From Candidatus Methanoplasma sp. (GTDB taxonomy: Archaea > Thermoplasmatota > Thermoplasmata > Methanomassiliicoccales > Methanomethylophilaceae), in assembly GCA_031283015.1 (NCBI GenBank), contig JAITCQ010000079.1, positions 1-13,696 of the forward strand: a DNA stretch of 13,696 bases. The letters are read 5' to 3'. Below, piece by piece: positions 7,072 to 13,565 of the stretch. Numbering within the stretch: position 1 is the stretch's first letter; the number at the start of each line of letters is the position of its first letter. A program made the position numbers and the translations under genes. The notes under the pieces are model-generated. The model saw nothing but the letters and a program-made list of their open reading frames with translations. It did no database searches and was not told the origin of the DNA.

Positions 7072-7778
7072 CAATACCCCTCCCCGTCATCCTCTTTCTT
7101 CTGCGGGAGTCTTTTCTTAATAAAATTCTCAACCCTTTCCGTGAGGTTGCTGCTCTGCGCCTCATTCTCAATTATCTTTATGGCCTCGACCGCGGTCTCC
7201 GCGTTCTCATCCCCGTCGACCCATATCCTTCCGTTCTGTCCCACGAATATGCGGCAGTCGGTGAGGTTCTTGATCATCTGTATCATGGATCCGCTCTTCC
7301 CGATGACCCTCGAAACCTTCGAGTGTGGCATCTCTATGAGCTGGCCCCCCTCGATCCTCCTGAGTCCGGAATCCTTCATGGTGACCTGTATCTTCTTGCT
7401 TTCGTCGACCATCAGTACCTTCAGCATAACGACGTTCCCTATGTTGAGGTACTTCGAGGTGTCCCCGAACTCCACTTTCCACGGAACTTCGTTCACATGC
7501 AGCGGCGCTGGATACGGGGCGTTTATATCTACCAGCCAATTTGAAGGACCTATGTCCTCTATGATCCCGATCACCGTGTCCCCCGTCGTGGGCATGTACC
7601 TTCCCCCCAGCGGGATGACGCCGACGGCGTCATGATACACGTTCTTGACGCCTAAGATCCCGGCGTACACTTTGCCATCACGCACGTATGCGTTGTTCCC
7701 CGCGGTCATCCCGCTGTCGTCCAGCAGGTCTCCCGGGACAACGATCTCCCGTGCGTGCCTGGCGTTTCTTTTTTCCAT
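7071..7778 (-). CDS. rrp4: Exosome RNA-binding cap subunit Rrp4
   Basis: This cap protein guides RNA into the exosome ring. The 235 residues show an N-terminal domain (VPGDLLDD and following, 1-60), an S1 domain (about 61-135: TTGDTVIGIIEDIG and LNIGNVVMLKV) and a KH domain with VIGKSGS (158-164) and the Rrp4 hallmark QNGRIWVDG (181-189). I start at the ATG at 7778. The frame continues upstream to 7973, but that 65-residue extension runs through the end of SBDS and is a low-complexity basic shadow with no family match. The 32-bp AT-rich gap to SBDS holds only a weak GTGAT ribosome site. Csl4, the alternative cap subunit, is not in this window. Confidence 0.96.
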   Translation of the reverse strand: MEKRNARHAREIVVPGDLLDDSGMTAGNNAYVRDGKVYAGILGVKNVYHDAVGVIPLGGRYMPTTGDTVIGIIEDIGPSNWLVDINAPYPAPLHVNEVPWKVEFGDTSKYLNIGNVVMLKVLMVDESKKIQVTMKDSGLRRIEGGQLIEMPHSKVSRVIGKSGSMIQMIKNLTDCRIFVGQNGRIWVDGDENAETAVEAIKIIENEAQSSNLTERVENFIKKRLPQKKEDDGEGY

Positions 7779-7810
7779 TTTTATCACATCTTTTGTTTTC
7801 GTTTGTAAAG

Positions 7811-8503
7811 TTAAATCATTTTCACGGACGCCGATCCTTTGGTCTTGTGTTTGAGCTTCTCCGTCAACTCGGGCACGGTGCCTGCGGGCAGTTCCATCAG
7901 CCCGATCCACGAACCGTCGGCGGCCCATTCCTCTCTTTCGATGATACCGTAGTGGACCATGTCGTCGAAGCATCTTCCGTAGTCTTCCCCCTTCAGCTTT
8001 ATCGCGATCCTGCTCTTCTCGAACCGGATGGGTATCAGGGGGCGGAGGAGTTTCATCGCCTCGTCAATGTCCTTCTCGATCGGTCTGAAAGGGTCCACGT
8101 GGAATTTCGCTTCCTCCAGGGCCAGTTCGATCCTTACGTAAGGATGCGGAAGCTTGGTCTGGGGATTGATGGCGTTGGCGGCGATATAAGTGATCACCTG
8201 ATGCCTTTTTGCCTCCAGCATCTCCTTCCGCTGTTCTGCGGTCATCTGGACCTCGCCCTTCTCGATGATCTTTTTCGCTATCTCCGATATATCGTCCGTG
8301 CCGAAGACCTCTTTGATCTTCTCCTCGGCGGGCCTGGTGCCTTTGCTCGAGTTCTTGAACACGTCCTCCACTGCGAGGAACTCCGCGATGTTCACTTTCT
8401 TTCCCTGTTTCAGGAAATTCATGACCGCAGGGTCGAGAAGTATCTCGAACGTCTCCCCGTGGCTCTCAAGCCTCGCGATGATGGCGTCGTCTAAGTTTAC
8501 CAT
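7811..8503 (-). CDS. sdo1: Ribosome maturation protein SBDS/SDO1
   Basis: This 230-residue orthologue of the Shwachman-Bodian-Diamond syndrome protein releases the anti-association factor aIF6 (eIF6 in eukaryotes) from nascent large ribosomal subunits, together with an EF-2-like GTPase. The N-terminal FYSH domain (about 1-85) contains FEILLDPAV, FLKQGKKVNIAEFLAVEDVFKN and KGTRPAEE. The middle helical domain contains QRKEMLEAKRHQVITYIAANAINPQTKLPHP, abbreviated here as QRKEMLEAKRHQ to PQTKLPHP. The C-terminal ferredoxin-like domain contains HVDPFRPIEKD and RPLIPIRFEKS. Length fits the archaeal form. It lies 11 bp after psmA, in the order psmA-SBDS-rrp4 conserved in many archaea. Confidence 0.97.
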   Translation of the reverse strand: MVNLDDAIIARLESHGETFEILLDPAVMNFLKQGKKVNIAEFLAVEDVFKNSSKGTRPAEEKIKEVFGTDDISEIAKKIIEKGEVQMTAEQRKEMLEAKRHQVITYIAANAINPQTKLPHPYVRIELALEEAKFHVDPFRPIEKDIDEAMKLLRPLIPIRFEKSRIAIKLKGEDYGRCFDDMVHYGIIEREEWAADGSWIGLMELPAGTVPELTEKLKHKTKGSASVKMI

Positions 8504-8514
8504 GGGACCGCCGC

Positions 8515-9225
8515 TCAGCCCTTGCCGATGAGCTTTGTGATCTCGTTATCGGCGAGGCGTCTGAATCTCTTTCCCCTTTCCACAACTCCGATCTCCACGG
8601 ATTCCGCCGACAGGCTGTCCTCGATCGCCGCGCCCAGCGCTTTCAATCCGAGTTTGGCCGCGGCCTCGAACGACAGTCCGTTCGTGAACTCCTTTTCGAA
8701 GAGGTCCATCACCACCGGTCTCCCGGAGCCGATGCACGTCGCTCTGTATGCGACGAGCGCTCCTGAGGGGTCGGTCTCGAACAGGTGTATCCCGAGGTCG
8801 TCCACGCCGGCGACCAAGAGGGCGACCCCGAAGGGGCGCCCGCCGCCGTACTGAGTGTAGTTCTGTTTGTAATCGCAGACGTTCTTGACAAGAAGCTCGA
8901 CCGCTATGTTCTCCCCATAGGTGACCTTGTGTCTCTGAGCGTTCCTTCTCGCTTCGTCAATAAGGACCCTGGCATCGGCCACGAGACCGGATGTGGCGCA
9001 TCCGATGTAATCGTCGATGTCATAGATCTTCTCGATCGAACCCGGTTCGACGAGCTTGCTGGACAGTCTTTTGTCCACCATAAGGATGACCCCGTTTTTG
9101 AACTTCAGCCCGATCGTGGTCGTTCCTTTTTTCACCGCCTCTCTGGCGTACTCCACCTGGAACAATCTTCCGTCGGGGGAGAATACGGTGATCCCCCGGT
9201 CATATGCCATTTGTCCTGGTTGCAT
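8515..9225 (-). CDS. psmA: Proteasome subunit alpha
   Basis: This 236-residue protein forms the outer heptameric rings of the 20S proteasome and gates substrate entry. It carries the gate segment YDRGITVFSPDGRLFQVEY (8-26) with the conserved YDR, the proteasome signature region up to KKGTTTIG, SGLVADARVL, and the YTQYGGGRPFGVALL segment. K66 (in SIEKIYDIDD) is at the same number as the T. acidophilum lysine that binds C-terminal HbYX tails of activators such as PAN. Similarity to the Thermoplasma protein runs along the whole length. AGGAG (9236-9240) precedes the ATG. It appears to be the first gene of the downstream transcript, with its own TATA-like element at 9266-9275. Confidence 0.97.
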   Translation of the reverse strand: MQPGQMAYDRGITVFSPDGRLFQVEYAREAVKKGTTTIGLKFKNGVILMVDKRLSSKLVEPGSIEKIYDIDDYIGCATSGLVADARVLIDEARRNAQRHKVTYGENIAVELLVKNVCDYKQNYTQYGGGRPFGVALLVAGVDDLGIHLFETDPSGALVAYRATCIGSGRPVVMDLFEKEFTNGLSFEAAAKLGLKALGAAIEDSLSAESVEIGVVERGKRFRRLADNEITKLIGKG

Positions 9226-9235
9226 TGTTCATTCT

Positions 9236-9275
9236 CTCCTTTCTTCAAACCCCAATCACACCCCACTATTTATTG
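9236..9275 (-). promoter_or_regulatory. Candidate promoter of the psmA super-operon
   Basis: On the minus strand CAATAAATAG (9266-9275) is a TATA-like element. With the usual archaeal spacing, transcription would start near 9240-9246, just before the AGGAG ribosome site (9236-9240) that lies 10 bases from the psmA ATG. Sequence pattern only; the start site is inferred. Confidence 0.45.
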
Positions 9276-9303
9276 CTTTATGGGCGCGCGGGGGTTTATT
9301 AGA

Positions 9304-9343
9304 ATAAAAAGGCGGCCGCCGGGGACCGCGGCGCATCCCCGGC
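9304..9343 (-). terminator. GC hairpin plus T tract between pop5 and psmA
   Basis: Positions 9318-9325 (GCCGGGGA) and 9336-9343 (TCCCCGGC) form an 8-bp perfect stem with a 10-nt GC-rich loop. On the minus strand it is followed within about 8 nt by TTTTTATT (9303-9310). The palindrome GGCGGCCGCC (9311-9320) lies between stem and T tract and could form an alternative structure. It resembles a bacterial-type terminator for the pop5 transcript. Archaea mostly terminate on T tracts, so the hairpin could instead be an attenuator or the end of a small RNA. Confidence 0.45.
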
Positions 9344-9381
9344 CCGTGGTTCCGCCCCCATCCGGCACCAGTCCCGACGCT

Positions 9382-9672
9382 TTATTTCTTTGCCGGTTTC
9401 AGCTCGGGATACTTTCTTCTGACGGCGCGGATGGTGCCGGACGCCACGAGAGATGAGGAGGAGGGATCTGCCAGCAACATTATGCGCACGACGTCATCCC
9501 TCCCGGCCGGGGAGCACCGGATCACCGCTTTGCCGGAGACGCACTGAACGACATACGGGGGGTTCTCCGGACTGACCGACCTGAATCTTTTGATGAGGAT
9601 GTCCTTCGTCAGGTCCGGGGACACGCCGAACACGACATACCTTTGTCTGCCTCTTCTCTCCTTCACGACCAT
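9382..9672 (-). CDS. rnp2: Ribonuclease P protein component 2 (Pop5/Rpp14)
   Basis: This 96-residue protein matches archaeal Pop5, a subunit that pairs with Rpp30 to activate the catalytic domain of RNase P RNA in 5' tRNA maturation. The N-terminal RGRQRYVVFGV, the central KAVIRCS strand and the C-terminal SGTIRAVRRKY (resembling the GTSGTIKxxKRK ending of the family) support the call. It is on the short side compared with the usual 100-120 residues. It lies 16 bp downstream of the RING-like protein gene and 156 bp upstream of psmA, the neighbourhood where Rpp14/Pop5 occurs in many archaea. The partner Rpp30 is not in the window. The TAA stop is followed by a GC-rich hairpin and T tract. Confidence 0.83.
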   Translation of the reverse strand: MVVKERRGRQRYVVFGVSPDLTKDILIKRFRSVSPENPPYVVQCVSGKAVIRCSPAGRDDVVRIMLLADPSSSSLVASGTIRAVRRKYPELKPAKK

Positions 9673-9688
9673 GGGGACCGGCCTGGAA

Positions 9689-10207
9689 TCATCTCCGCAT
9701 CTTAATTATTTTCATCGATTTGATCTCGTACACCGCGCCGCATCTTTTGCAGACTGGCTTGTCCGCGTCCACGATGTTTCCGCATCCGCACACGAAGGTG
9801 TTGTCTTTGCCGGGTATCACCGCGCCGCAGGAGCAGCTGTTCCCACTTAGGAACCTTCCGCAGGCCGGGCATCTCCTTTTCTCCGGCTCTCTGACCTCCA
9901 TCTCCCCGTACGGCGCGGCGCAGTATGGGCAGGAACCGGTCGGCCTTGCGCACGCGTCGTGGAAGACCCTGCCGCAGGAACATTCCGCGAGCGGATCGGA
10001 TCCTATCTGACCGTAGCATATTTCGCACTTCTTCTCGTCCTCCCCTTCATCCAAAAAAGTTGTAGATTTCTTCTCCGATTTTCCCGTGATCTTGCCGCGA
10101 AGGTTGTACCTCGATTCCGCGTAACCCTGGATGACGAACGCAATGGCTATCGCTATAACCAGCAGGATGATTATACCCAGAGTGAAAACGGTGTTTGCGA
10201 AGTCCAT
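9689..10207 (-). CDS. Membrane-anchored RING/PHD-like zinc-finger protein
   Basis: This 172-residue protein from the ATG at 10207 is unfamiliar as a named gene. One membrane helix (about 7-27) is followed by a basic linker and a cytoplasmic Cys-rich region. C61-x2-C64-x11-C76-x-C78-x4-H83-x2-C86-x6-C93-x2-C96 has eight ligands in C4HC3 order, like PHD or RING-variant fingers, and resembles the prokaryotic RING families. Two zinc-ribbon-like sets follow: C113, C116, C125, C127 and C140, C142, C153, C156. The open frame extends to 10300, but that stretch covers a TATA-like element (10229-10238) about 26 bases upstream of the chosen ATG, so I prefer a leaderless start. It is co-oriented with pop5, 16 bp away. 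A role in ubiquitin-like conjugation or protein quality control is speculative; a general membrane zinc-ribbon protein is the alternative. Confidence 0.7.
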   Translation of the reverse strand: MDFANTVFTLGIIILLVIAIAIAFVIQGYAESRYNLRGKITGKSEKKSTTFLDEGEDEKKCEICYGQIGSDPLAECSCGRVFHDACARPTGSCPYCAAPYGEMEVREPEKRRCPACGRFLSGNSCSCGAVIPGKDNTFVCGCGNIVDADKPVCKRCGAVYEIKSMKIIKMRR

Positions 10208-10228
10208 GAATGAGTTAATAAAATTTAT

Positions 10229-10238
10229 CTTTTTAATA
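10229..10238 (-). promoter_or_regulatory. Candidate TATA element of the RING-like gene
   Basis: On the minus strand TATTAAAAAG is centred about 27 bases upstream of the ATG at 10207. This is the spacing expected for a leaderless archaeal mRNA, and there is no ribosome site before that ATG. It helps decide against the longer upstream start. Confidence 0.45.
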
Positions 10239-10300
10239 CTTCTCCGCAAGGGAGCGGGGACGGGTTGAGCACCGCATACGAAATTTATTTTCATATGCAA

Positions 10301-10480
10301 TTTTGCTACTTACTATTTTGTTGAATTACCGTTAGATGAAATGTCTATTTTATTAGTATGAAATTACATCTGGCTCTTTTGAAAAAGAGCTAATCTTAAA
10401 TTTGTATGAGAATTTTTTAGTTTTTATAGAAAAGATTTTTTAAAATACGTTCTGATATCTTAAATCTTGCGTAGTAAGGG
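10301..10480. other. AT-rich divergent intergenic region
   Basis: This part of the 339-bp gap between the divergent RING-like and hdrA genes is strongly AT-rich compared with the flanking genes. It holds no convincing reading frame or tRNA. The only clear structure is a perfect inverted repeat, GCTCTTTT-GA-AAAAGAGC (10373-10390). Several T-runs (for example around 10411-10440) follow on the plus strand. It may contain upstream promoter elements; I can assign nothing firmer. Confidence 0.5.
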
Positions 10481-10526
10481 CTTTAATAGGGTAGATAATA
10501 CCCTTATCGTTCCAATTATTAATTGG
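10481..10526 (+). promoter_or_regulatory. Candidate hdrA promoter and operator palindromes
   Basis: CTTTAATAGG (10481-10490) is a TATA-like element whose expected start site falls near 10507-10513. Between it and that start lies AGGGTA-N5-TACCCT (10488-10504). A second, near-perfect palindrome CCAATTA-T-TAATTGG (10512-10526) sits at or just after the start, upstream of GGAGG (10535-10539). Both are placed where a repressor would block initiation, or where the leader RNA could fold over the ribosome site. The regulator is unknown. Confidence 0.5.
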
Positions 10527-10546
10527 CATAAATCGGAGGCAAGGAT

Positions 10547-13500
10547 TTGACGAAATCAGCATTGGTTATCGGCGGAGGAATCGCGGGTATACAGGCGTCG
10601 TTGGATCTTGCGGACCGGGACATACACGTCTATCTGGTGGAGAGGCTCCCCACGATAGGGGGTACGATGTCCCGTCTCGACAAGACATTCCCGACGAACG
10701 ACTGTTCCGCGTGTATCCTCTCACCAAAGATGGCAGACTGTATTGGGCATCCGAACATAACGACCCTTACCTTCCACGAAGTAATGAAAGTGGAAGGTAA
10801 AGCCGGGGACTTCAAGGTCACACTCAAGAAGAAGGCGAGATATGTCGATCCTTCTTCTTGCACCGCTTGCGGCGACTGCCTTGCGAAGTGCCCCTCCAAA
10901 GGGATATCGGACGAGTTCGAATACGGTCTGACAACGAGAAGAGCAATATACATACCCCACGCACAGGCAGTGCCCAGGGTCGCGATCATAGACGCGGCCA
11001 ACTGCAGGATGATACAGAGCGGCAAGTGCGGCGTGTGCGCGAAGATGTGTCAAAAGAAAGCGATAAGCTACGAGGACAAGGACGAAGAGTTCCAGATCGA
11101 GGCAGGCTCCATCATCGCCGCGCCCGGGTTCAAGGTATGGAACGCCGCGCCCGCGACCGAGTACGGCTACGGCAGGTTCAAGAATGTCGTCACGGCGCTC
11201 GAGTTCGAGAGGATGATGTGCGCTTCGGGTCCCGAGAGAGGACACATAACCGTGCCCTCCTCCAAAGAGGAGCCCAAAAAGATCGCGTTCATACAGTGCT
11301 GCGGCTCAAGGTCCGAGAAGGCCGACTGGAAGAAGTACTGCTCGTCGGTGTGCTGCATGTACGCCACGAAGCAGGCCATGATCACAAAGGAGCACGCGGA
11401 CGTCCAGGAGGACATATTCTTCATGGACATAAGGTCCTACGGAAAAGAGTTCGAGGCATACATCGACAGAGGCCAGAAAGAGTACGGGATAAACATGCAC
11501 AGGTCCGCCCGCGTGTCCAACGTGGAGGAGGACCCCGAGACGAAGAAGCTCACCCTCAACTACACCGACTCCAATGGAGACGGCGCGTCGGCGGAGTACG
11601 ACATAGTCGTGCTGTCGATCGGCATCAACCCGCCCGATGGAGCTGAGGAAATCGCTTCCAAACTCGGAATAGAGCTCAATGAGTTCGGATTCTGTAAGAC
11701 GGCCGTTTTCAACCCCCTCGAGACCTCCAGGCCGGGAGTGTTCGTGACCGGCGCGTTCGCCGCGCCCAAGGACATCCCCACGTCGGTGGCGGAGGCAAGC
11801 GGATCGGCCGGAAAGGCCGGAGCGTACATCGTGGACGACAAGTTCGTGCCCCGCGCGCCGAAGGAATACCCCGCGGAGAAGGATGTGGAGGGAAAAGAGC
11901 CCCGCATCGGAGTATGGGTGTGCCACTGCGGCATAAACATAGGGTCCGTGGTCGACGTCCCGGCGGTCACCGAGTATGCGAAAACGCTTCCGAACGTGGT
12001 GCTTTCGAAACAGTCGCAGTACGCCTGCGCGCAGGACTGTCTGGAAGAGATATCCAGAGCCATACAGGAAGAGGACCTCAACAGAGTGGTCGTCGCATCC
12101 TGCACACCCAGGACCCACGAGCCCCTGTTCAGGGAGGCCTGTAGGGACGGCGGGTTGAACAAATACCTGTTCAACATGGCGAACATCCGCGACCAATGCT
12201 CGTGGATCCACATGCACGCCGCGGAAGCGGCGACGGCAAAAGCGAAGGACCTCCTGAGGATGTCCATAGCGAAGGCCGCGCTCCTGGAGCCGCTGGTCGG
12301 CTCCGAGATATCCGTCACCAAATCGGCGGCGGTCATCGGCGGCGGCATAACCGGCATGACGGCGGCCCTAGACATCGCCGCGCAAGGGATACCGGTCTAC
12401 CTCTTCGAGAAGAAGAAGGAGCTCGGAGGATTCGCGCTCAACTTCCGCCACAAAGAGGACGGCAAGGAAGTGTCGGACTTCGTTAAGGAGCTGGTGTCGA
12501 AGATAGAGAACAACAAGCTCATCAAAGTGTACAAGGGCGTGACCGTGAAGGACATACCCGGCTTCGTGGGGAACTTCAAGGTCATCGCGGACGGCTGCGG
12601 CGAGGTGCCGGTCGGAGCGGTGCTGTTCGCCACCGGAGCGGCGCAGTACAAGCCGACCGAGTACAACTACGGCAGCGACAAGAAAGTGATGACGAACATC
12701 GAGATCGAAGATGCTATGGCGAACGGCAAGTTCAGCGGAAAGAGCGTCGCGTTCGTTCAGTGCATAGGCTCGAGGAACGGCACCGTGAAGTATTGTTCAA
12801 GGGTATGCTGCGCAAGCTCCCTCCGCAACGCCATCCAGATAAAGATGAAGGACCCCACCGCCAGCGTGGCCATAATCCACAAGGACATCCGGACATACGG
12901 ATTCCGCGAGGAGCTCTACAACAAGGCGTCCAGTCTCGGCGTCAAGTTCCTCAGGTACTGCGTTGACGGCGAGGCACCGAGCTACGACGGAAAGGCAGTG
13001 AAAGCATACGACTCGATCCTTGGGAAGGAAGTGGAGATCCCGGTGGACACGCTCGTGCTCGCAACCGGAATCACACCCCTCCGCGAGGAGAAGGAAGAGC
13101 TGGCAAAGATGGTGAAGGTCCCCATAAGCAAGGACGGATTCTTCTTCGAGGCCCACCAGAAACTCAGGCCCGTGGACTTCGCCACCGAAGGCGTGTACGT
13201 CGCGGGCGCGGCGCACTGGCCCAAGTTCATGGACGAATGCATAGCGCAGGGGTCCGGAGCGGCGGCGAGGATGCTCACCACCATATCCAAGGACAAGCTG
13301 ATATCCGAAGGCATAGTCGCGGTCTCCAACCCCGACCTGTGCGATGGCTGCGGTATTTGTGAGGGATGCTGCGACTACAACGCGATAACCATCGTCGCCG
13401 ACGAGAACGGGATGCTCAGAAGCAACGTGAACCCCGGTCTGTGCAAGGGCTGCGGATCGTGCGTGGCATCATGCCCGGCGGCGGCCATGGAGCAGAGAGG

Positions 13501-13561
13501 ATTCAGGAACAAGCAGATAATCGCTGAGATAGACGCGTTGTTCAACAAGGCGGGAGTGTGA
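10547..13561 (+). CDS. hdrA: Heterodisulfide reductase subunit A, double-FAD form
   Basis: This 1004-residue iron-sulfur flavoprotein is predicted to be the electron-bifurcating subunit of the HdrABC-MvhADG complex, coupling CoM-S-S-CoB and ferredoxin reduction to H2 oxidation. Order of modules: FAD domain 1 with GGGIAG (9-14), the HdrA-type DCSACILSPKM (52-62), and an inserted ferredoxin (C105, C108, C111, C115; C153, C161, C164, C168); then the HdrA N-terminal-type domain (VCHCGINIG at 458-466, QYACAQDC at 491-498, ASCTPRTHEPLF at 517-528); then FAD domain 2 with GGGITG (598-603); and a C-terminal ferredoxin (C932, C935, C938, C942; C966, C969, C972, C976). Both flavin halves keep a Cys-rich YCS-x-VCC motif (264-270, 749-755). 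Ordinary methanogen HdrA is about 650 residues with one FAD. The TTG start is supported by GGAGG 7 nt upstream. mvhD follows 4 bp later. Confidence 0.93.
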   Translation: MTKSALVIGGGIAGIQASLDLADRDIHVYLVERLPTIGGTMSRLDKTFPTNDCSACILSPKMADCIGHPNITTLTFHEVMKVEGKAGDFKVTLKKKARYVDPSSCTACGDCLAKCPSKGISDEFEYGLTTRRAIYIPHAQAVPRVAIIDAANCRMIQSGKCGVCAKMCQKKAISYEDKDEEFQIEAGSIIAAPGFKVWNAAPATEYGYGRFKNVVTALEFERMMCASGPERGHITVPSSKEEPKKIAFIQCCGSRSEKADWKKYCSSVCCMYATKQAMITKEHADVQEDIFFMDIRSYGKEFEAYIDRGQKEYGINMHRSARVSNVEEDPETKKLTLNYTDSNGDGASAEYDIVVLSIGINPPDGAEEIASKLGIELNEFGFCKTAVFNPLETSRPGVFVTGAFAAPKDIPTSVAEASGSAGKAGAYIVDDKFVPRAPKEYPAEKDVEGKEPRIGVWVCHCGINIGSVVDVPAVTEYAKTLPNVVLSKQSQYACAQDCLEEISRAIQEEDLNRVVVASCTPRTHEPLFREACRDGGLNKYLFNMANIRDQCSWIHMHAAEAATAKAKDLLRMSIAKAALLEPLVGSEISVTKSAAVIGGGITGMTAALDIAAQGIPVYLFEKKKELGGFALNFRHKEDGKEVSDFVKELVSKIENNKLIKVYKGVTVKDIPGFVGNFKVIADGCGEVPVGAVLFATGAAQYKPTEYNYGSDKKVMTNIEIEDAMANGKFSGKSVAFVQCIGSRNGTVKYCSRVCCASSLRNAIQIKMKDPTASVAIIHKDIRTYGFREELYNKASSLGVKFLRYCVDGEAPSYDGKAVKAYDSILGKEVEIPVDTLVLATGITPLREEKEELAKMVKVPISKDGFFFEAHQKLRPVDFATEGVYVAGAAHWPKFMDECIAQGSGAAARMLTTISKDKLISEGIVAVSNPDLCDGCGICEGCCDYNAITIVADENGMLRSNVNPGLCKGCGSCVASCPAAAMEQRGFRNKQIIAEIDALFNKAGV

Positions 13562-13565
13562 AAAG

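Noticed and set aside
7779..7973. 65-residue N-terminal extension of Rrp4
   Set aside because: It runs through the end of SBDS, is low-complexity and basic, and Rrp4 family members start near the ATG at 7778.
7688..8494. 268-codon plus-strand open frame opposite SBDS
   Set aside because: It is antisense to a clear SBDS gene, with repetitive Leu/His/Arg composition and no plausible start signal.
9311..9380. Possible tRNA in the GC-rich block after pop5, with a CACCA on the plus strand
   Set aside because: No T-loop GTTCRAN pattern with flanking 5-bp stem, no anticodon arm and no acceptor-stem pairing could be found on either strand.
10208..10300. 31-residue N-terminal extension of the RING-like protein
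   Set aside because: The stretch contains a TATA-like element at the leaderless distance from the ATG at 10207, and the extension would put a polar, basic segment before the membrane anchor.
11306..12375. Two long minus-strand open frames (303 and 271 codons) inside hdrA
   Set aside because: They lie opposite conserved HdrA domains and show no recognisable motifs. They reflect third-position GC bias.
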